A DNA stretch of 9,787 bases from an uncultured Collinsella sp. Lineage in GTDB: Bacteria; Actinomycetota; Coriobacteriia; Coriobacteriales; Coriobacteriaceae. The DNA lies in assembly GCA_900549135.1 (NCBI GenBank), contig URNI01000069.1:1-9787 (forward strand), read 5' to 3'. Shown piece by piece: positions 6,174-9,787 of this stretch (the stretch's first letter is position 1; each line of letters begins with the position of its first letter). Below the pieces are notes generated by a model that worked only from the letters and a program-made list of their open reading frames with translations, was not told where the DNA came from and did not search any database. A program made the translations under genes and the position numbers.

Positions 6174-7001
6174 ATGAGCGAGACCGCAGTCAACGGCGTC
6201 GAGCCGATCATCTTCCTTGATGACGTCCACGTCACCTTTAGGACCCGTACCGGCTCGATTCTGCACCCCAACCTGGTTCACGCCGTCCAGGGTGTAACGA
6301 TTAAGCTCATGCCCGGTCAGACGATCGGCATCGTCGGCGAGTCCGGTTGCGGTAAGTCCACCACCGCCAACGTCATGTGCGGCCTGCAGGCCCCTACGAG
6401 CGGCAAGGTCTACTTTAAGGGCAAGGACGTTACCAAACGTACCGCCGAGGACCGTCGCCACATGGGTCGCGTCATCTCGGTCGTGTTCCAGAACCCGGCC
6501 ACGGCGCTCAATCCCCGCATGGTCGTTCGCGAGCAGCTGCTCGACCCCATGCGCGTCCACAACCTGGGTACCGAGGCCGAGCAGGAGAAGCGCGTCAAGG
6601 AGCTCCTGGAGCTCACCGGTCTGCCCAGCTCCGCCGCCGAGGTTCTTCCCGGTCAGCTTTCGGGCGGCCAGCGTCAGCGCGTCGCAATTGCCCGTGCCCT
6701 GTCGCTGAACCCCGATGCCATCATCGCCGACGAGCCCACCTCGGCTCTGGACGTTTCGGTCCGCGCACAGATTCTGAACCTGTTGACCGACCTTAAGAAG
6801 GAGCTCGGCCTGGCCATGGTGTTCATCAGCCATGACATCCAGACGGTCCGCTATATCTCTGACGACATCATCGTTATGAATGGTGGCAGGATCGTCGAGC
6901 AGGGCGAGGCCAAGCAGGTCTTCCAGCACCCCCAGGACCCCTACACCAAGATGCTGCTCGGCGCTGCGCCGTCGCTGCTGCATCCCAAGCTCGGCGAGTA
7001 G
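6174..7001 (+). CDS. DppF-like ABC transporter ATP-binding protein
   Basis: Second cytoplasmic ATPase of the importer, expected to pair with the ATPase half of the preceding fusion. The 275-residue product has Walker A GESGCGKS (55-62), Q-loop Gln106, signature LSGGQ (162-166), Walker B with Asp186-Glu187 and H-loop His220, so both ATP sites of the pair look competent. It starts on the base after the fusion gene's stop and has an excellent ribosome binding site. It ends soon after the NBD (PYTKMLLGAAPSLLHP), lacking the longer C-terminal tail of many OppF/DppF proteins (about 320 residues). It is closely related to the upstream ATPase; even the nucleotides around Walker A are nearly identical. 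A strong hairpin follows 16 bases after the stop. Confidence 0.94.
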   Translation: MSETAVNGVEPIIFLDDVHVTFRTRTGSILHPNLVHAVQGVTIKLMPGQTIGIVGESGCGKSTTANVMCGLQAPTSGKVYFKGKDVTKRTAEDRRHMGRVISVVFQNPATALNPRMVVREQLLDPMRVHNLGTEAEQEKRVKELLELTGLPSSAAEVLPGQLSGGQRQRVAIARALSLNPDAIIADEPTSALDVSVRAQILNLLTDLKKELGLAMVFISHDIQTVRYISDDIIVMNGGRIVEQGEAKQVFQHPQDPYTKMLLGAAPSLLHPKLGE

Positions 7002-7017
7002 CCTCGCTTTCCCTCCC

Positions 7018-7045
7018 GTGCGCCCGGTTCCCTTGCCGGGCGCAC
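7018..7045 (+). terminator. Perfect 10-bp GC hairpin after the transporter genes
   Basis: GTGCGCCCGG (7018-7027) and CCGGGCGCAC (7036-7045) are perfect reverse complements around the loop TTCCCTTG. The following bases (CTCCGTTGCGATTT) are only weakly T-rich, so this may be a leaky terminator or processing signal that lowers expression of the esterase genes relative to the transporter. Confidence 0.6.
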
Positions 7046-7081
7046 CTCCGTTGCGATTTCGAAAGGTTGGGTTCACGAGCC

Positions 7082-8059
7082 ATGCCAAGTGCTCAGGAGC
7101 TACAACATCAATTTGGTGAATACCGAGGCGCTATGCCCCGTCCATCAGATTTCGATCTCTTTTGGAAGGATCGCATGGCCGAGGCCGACGCCGTCGGGCT
7201 TGACTATGCGATCGAGACGGCATCGGTCGCCGATGCCGCGACCTGCCAGCTTTTCGACCTCTGGTATACCGGCATGTGTGGCGCGCGCCTGCATGCCAAA
7301 TACCTTAAACCTGTCTCGGACGAGCCCGTGCCATTGGTACTTCAGTTCCATGGGTATCCGGGTGCAAGCCGCAGCTGGTTTGAGCAGGCGTCGTTTGCGG
7401 GCATGGGCATGGCACTCATCGCCCTCGATTGCCCCGGCCAAGGAGGTCCCTCCGAGGACATTGGCGGATTTGAGGGCACAACGGTCGCGGGCCATATCGT
7501 CGCCGGTATCGACGGCGACCCGGCCAACCTCTACTATGTCCGCTTGCACCAAGATATTCGCATTCTGTGCCGTATTGTTCGCGAGCTCGAGGGCATCGAT
7601 CTTTCCCGTGTGTTTGTGAACGGCGCGTCGCAGGGCGGCGGTTTGGGCATTGCGACCTGTGCGCTTAACAGCGAGCTTATCAATCGTGCCGCCATCCTCT
7701 ATCCCTTCCTGTCAGATTTCCGCCTGGTCTGGGATTTGGATGCCGACGACATTGCCTACGAGGGCCTGCGCTATTGGTCTCGCTGGTTTGACGAGGACTC
7801 GACTCGTATTGACGAAGCCTATGCCAAGCTGGCGTACTTCGATTCCAAGAACTTTGCCCCTATGGTCAAATGCCCCGTGCTGTTTGGCACCGGCACAGCC
7901 GATATCGTCTGTCCGCCAGCGACGCAGTTTGCGGTCTATAACAACCTGACCTGCGAAAAGCGTCATGAGTTCTTTGAAGGCTTTGGCCACGAGGAGATTC
8001 AGGATTTTGACGATCTGATCATTCCGTTTTTCTGCAAGGGAGGGGAGGCTCATGTCTAA
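7082..8059 (+). CDS. Acetyl esterase of the CE7/AXE1 family (acetylxylan esterase / cephalosporin-C deacetylase-like)
   Basis: Alpha/beta-hydrolase that removes acetyl groups from small sugars or oligosaccharides; with no signal peptide it should act in the cytoplasm on imported substrate. From ATG 7082 it has 325 residues, the normal family length, and opens with the family-typical FGEYRGAMPRPSDFDLFW. Visible motifs: oxyanion region QFHGYPG (88-94), nucleophile GASQGGG (181-187, Ser183), PFLSDF (208-213), acid in GTADIVCPP (Asp274) and GHEE (His303). All three catalytic residues are present. TTG 7067 is a possible earlier start, but GAAAGG directly abuts it. ATG 7082 has a weak, rather distant GAAAGG (7061-7066) and agrees with the family N-terminus. 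Codon bias is weaker than in the transporter genes, suggesting lower expression. The stop overlaps the next gene. The acetylated substrate is unknown; xylan is only the family name. Confidence 0.9.
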   Translation: MPSAQELQHQFGEYRGAMPRPSDFDLFWKDRMAEADAVGLDYAIETASVADAATCQLFDLWYTGMCGARLHAKYLKPVSDEPVPLVLQFHGYPGASRSWFEQASFAGMGMALIALDCPGQGGPSEDIGGFEGTTVAGHIVAGIDGDPANLYYVRLHQDIRILCRIVRELEGIDLSRVFVNGASQGGGLGIATCALNSELINRAAILYPFLSDFRLVWDLDADDIAYEGLRYWSRWFDEDSTRIDEAYAKLAYFDSKNFAPMVKCPVLFGTGTADIVCPPATQFAVYNNLTCEKRHEFFEGFGHEEIQDFDDLIIPFFCKGGEAHV

Positions 8060-8903
8060 GTGCGAGAGCAATGTTGACGAGCTGATTGTCCCCGGGCTCG
8101 TGGGAATTCCTGGAACGGTTTCGTCAAGGCTCGCAGAATATCGGGACTGGCGCGGTGATGTCCAAGCAGATGTTTCTGATTTAGAGACATGCGCTTCGAA
8201 TCTTGAGATTCAAGGCCTGGCCATTACGGCGATTGACTTTGTTAACCCCTGCGCCCGTTACTCGGAGGTCTCCTTTGAGCTCGGTGACGATGCGATTCAC
8301 GCTCGTTTGATCGAGCCTGTCGGTCGTGCCCGAGTATCTGAGCGCGTGCCGCTGTGCCTGATGTTCCACGACATCGATCGGCCTGTGCGCGGCTGGCATC
8401 ACATGACGAGATTTGCCGCCATGGGGTATGCCGTCCTCGCGCTGGATGACGATGTTGCTGGTGCGAACGACCTGCAGCGGGGGATTTCTTCGCCCGCTTT
8501 TGTCGAGCGCGTCCGTTGGGGTTGCGCGCTGGCGAAGGTGGCGCGCAATCTTGATGGCATGGACCCCGACCGCATCTTTGCATGGGGCGAGGGTCTTGGC
8601 GGCGGAGTCGCGCTGGCGGTTTCTGCTCTGGACGAGCGGGGCCTCGCCTGCACGGCGGTTGCCAATCCGCTTCCTGGCGGCCTCGAGGCGCTGTCGTCTC
8701 GGGTGCGCGGATCGGTGCTCATGGGCACATCGCTTATGGATACCGTGAGCGATCCCAAGGATCAGTTTGCCGTATTCAACGGTCTTGAGTGTGACCGGAG
8801 GCATATCATCTATGCCAAATACGCTCACGAGCGCATCAATGCGTTCGAAAACGAAGTCGTCGACTTTTTTAACCAAACGTTCTACCCGTGTTCTTTGGCC
8901 TAG
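8052..8903 (+). CDS. Shortened CE7/AXE1-like paralogue lacking the nucleophile serine (probable pseudoenzyme)
   Basis: A 283-residue alpha/beta-hydrolase-like protein that overlaps the preceding esterase by 8 bases (ATGTCTAA), with AGGGGAGG (8041-8048) 3 nt before its ATG. Alignment by eye with its neighbour: LMFHDIDRPVRGWH (103-116) sits at the oxyanion loop; GEGLGGG (179-185) replaces GASQGGG, putting Gly181 at the nucleophile position; GTSLMDTVSDPKDQFAVFNGLECDRRH (225-251) matches GTGTADIVCPPATQFAVYNNLTCEKRH and keeps the acid (Asp230); YAHERI keeps the histidine (His259). About 40-45 residues between nucleophile and acid strands, the lid/helical region of CE7 enzymes, are missing. The frame is intact, so the gene seems maintained. 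It could be a regulatory or structural partner of the active esterase, or a hydrolase with altered chemistry. No signal peptide is visible. Family membership is convincing; function is unknown. Confidence 0.78.
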   Translation: MSKCESNVDELIVPGLVGIPGTVSSRLAEYRDWRGDVQADVSDLETCASNLEIQGLAITAIDFVNPCARYSEVSFELGDDAIHARLIEPVGRARVSERVPLCLMFHDIDRPVRGWHHMTRFAAMGYAVLALDDDVAGANDLQRGISSPAFVERVRWGCALAKVARNLDGMDPDRIFAWGEGLGGGVALAVSALDERGLACTAVANPLPGGLEALSSRVRGSVLMGTSLMDTVSDPKDQFAVFNGLECDRRHIIYAKYAHERINAFENEVVDFFNQTFYPCSLA

Positions 8904-8971
8904 ACGGCCTGGACACTGCCAACAAGAGTGGGCGGCATAGGGCTGCCCGCCAGACAACTAAGGAGATTCTT
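8904..8971 (+). promoter_or_regulatory. Short gap and ribosome binding site before the aldolase gene
   Basis: The 68-base gap holds AGGAG (8961-8965), 6 nt before GTG 8972, which fixes that start. TGGACA (8910-8915) matches five of six -35 positions, but the nearest -10-like stretch, CATAGG (8936-8941), is 20 bp away and poor, so an internal promoter is only possible. GTGGGC/GCCCGC (around 8929-8950) may form a weak hairpin. No terminator is seen, so read-through from the esterase genes is likely. Confidence 0.5.
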
Positions 8972-9787
8972 GTGGCAACTCAGAAATTCACCGGCGTTAT
9001 CCCTCCCGTCGTTGTTCCCGATACCGAAGACCACCAGCTCGATGTTGCCTCCTTTGAGCGCAGCATCAACCGCATGATCGATGCCGGCGTCGATGGCTTG
9101 TTCTTCCTGGGCTCCTCGGGCGAGGTCGTCTTCTCCACCGACGAGCGTCGCCGTCAGATCATCGCCGAGGCCGTCCGTATCGTCGACCACCGCGTGCCTG
9201 TTCTGGTCGGCATCATCGACACCGAGACCGAGCGCATGATCGAGCACGGTAAGGTCGCTCAGGAGCTGGGTGCCGATGCCCTCGTCGCCACCTGCCCGTT
9301 CTATGCCCTGCAGGGCATGACCGAGGTCGAGGAGCACTTCCGCATCCTGCATGAGGAACTCGACCTGCCCATCTTCGCCTACGACATCCCCGTGTGTGTC
9401 CACACCAAGCTCCCCTGGAAGCTCCTAGCCAAGCTCGGCGCCGAGGGCGTGCTCGCCGGCGTCAAGGACTCCTCCGGCGACGACATCAGCTTCCGCTACC
9501 TGGTCCAGGAAAACGAGAAGCTTGGCCACCCGCTGACGCTGCTCACCGGCCACGAGGTCGTCGTCGACGGCGCCTACCTCGGCGGCGCCGACGGCTCCGT
9601 CCCGGGCCTGGCCAACGTCGAGCCCGAGGGCTACGTCCGCATGTGGAAGGCCGCCCAGGCCGGTGACTGGGCCACCGTCAAGGCCGAGCAGGACCGCCTG
9701 AACGAGATCTCCCACATCTGGGACGTCACCTCCGGCGTCCAGGGCTACGCCGGCGGCGTGGGCGCCTTCAAGACCGCCCTCAACCTC
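8972..9787 (+). CDS. Class I aldolase/lyase of the DapA/NanA family (3' end cut by window)
   Basis: TIM-barrel enzyme forming a Schiff base with a 2-keto acid and reversibly cleaving or joining it to pyruvate, in the cytoplasm. GTG 8972 with AGGAG 6 nt upstream starts a frame open to the right edge: 272 codons of a usual ~295-310. Family landmarks: GSSGE (47-51), catalytic Tyr137 in YDIP, Schiff-base Lys165 in GVKDSSGD, GHE (193-195) and GGADGSVPG (204-212). The position equivalent to E. coli DapA Arg138 (five after the Tyr) is Cys142, arguing against lysine-pathway DHDPS. E. coli NanA uses an Asp191-Glu192 pair to hold the Neu5Ac tail; GHEV here does not match it well, so sialic acid lyase is not assured. 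A 2-keto-3-deoxy sugar acid aldolase or hydratase is equally possible. Codon bias is as strong as in the transporter genes. Confidence 0.85.
   Translation, partial: MATQKFTGVIPPVVVPDTEDHQLDVASFERSINRMIDAGVDGLFFLGSSGEVVFSTDERRRQIIAEAVRIVDHRVPVLVGIIDTETERMIEHGKVAQELGADALVATCPFYALQGMTEVEEHFRILHEELDLPIFAYDIPVCVHTKLPWKLLAKLGAEGVLAGVKDSSGDDISFRYLVQENEKLGHPLTLLTGHEVVVDGAYLGGADGSVPGLANVEPEGYVRMWKAAQAGDWATVKAEQDRLNEISHIWDVTSGVQGYAGGVGAFKTALNL

Noticed and set aside
5317..6700. Nearly identical nucleotide blocks in the two ATPase genes (around Walker A and LSGGQ)
   Set aside because: Explained by shared protein motifs and the same strong codon bias in paralogous NBDs; not a separate repeat element.
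3210..7088. A 1292-codon open frame on the minus strand opposite the permease, fusion and ATPase genes
   Set aside because: The three sense genes share one reading frame and avoid the codons that read as stops on the other strand, so their shadow stays open. Its predicted protein is rich in Asp, Gly, Arg and His with no recognisable domain, and the sense genes are certain.
8052..8059. The overlap of the two esterase genes as a frameshift splitting one gene
   Set aside because: Both products have their own N-terminal region and their own alpha/beta-hydrolase core, so these are tandem paralogues, not halves of one enzyme.
8181..8957. A 258-codon minus-strand frame opposite the second esterase-like gene
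   Set aside because: The + strand product aligns with its neighbour throughout, including the Asp and His motifs and C-terminal block; the antisense product has no recognisable motif.
1..9787. tRNA, rRNA, CRISPR arrays, insertion sequences or attachment sites
   Set aside because: I looked for cloverleaf-like segments, regularly spaced repeats, transposase motifs and terminal inverted repeats and saw none that could be supported.

Overview
The window looks like chromosomal DNA of a high-GC, host-associated actinobacterium. Strongly C-ending codons, GGAGG-type ribosome binding sites and the gene content suggest a Coriobacteriia member such as Collinsella. This is an inference from style; no marker gene proves it. 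All real genes lie on the + strand.

Layout: positions 1-1061 hold the 3' half of uvrC (excision repair endonuclease), unrelated to what follows. Positions 1062-1426 are a 365-base gap dense in repeats and dyads, the control region and leader of the next operon. Positions 1427-7001 encode a complete peptide/nickel-type (Dpp/Opp) ABC importer: a Tat-type lipoprotein binding protein, a DppB-like permease, a DppC-like permease fused to its DppD-like ATPase, and a DppF-like ATPase. A 157-base gap after the binding protein gene contains five tandem hairpins, and a strong GC hairpin follows the last ATPase gene. Positions 7082-8903 hold two overlapping alpha/beta-hydrolase genes. The first is a CE7/AXE1 acetyl esterase with an intact Ser-Asp-His triad. 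The second is a shortened paralogue whose nucleophile serine is a glycine. From 8972 to the right edge runs a class I aldolase of the DapA/NanA family, cut by the window end.

How they may work together: the binding protein captures a solute outside the membrane, the two permeases and two ATPases import it, the esterase removes acetyl groups, and the aldolase cleaves a 2-keto sugar acid. This layout fits acquisition of an acetylated sugar acid, with sialic acid as the best-known precedent (an Opp-type sialic acid ABC transporter next to nanA). However, the aldolase lacks clear equivalents of the Neu5Ac-specific Asp-Glu pair of E. coli NanA, so the substrate is open. No sialidase, nanE, nanK or regulator gene is visible.

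Most unusual points: the intact but apparently nucleophile-less esterase paralogue translated in overlap with its active sibling; the permease-ATPase fusion whose C-terminal tail lacks the usual cysteines; and the highly structured non-coding segments at 1062-1426 and 3041-3197.
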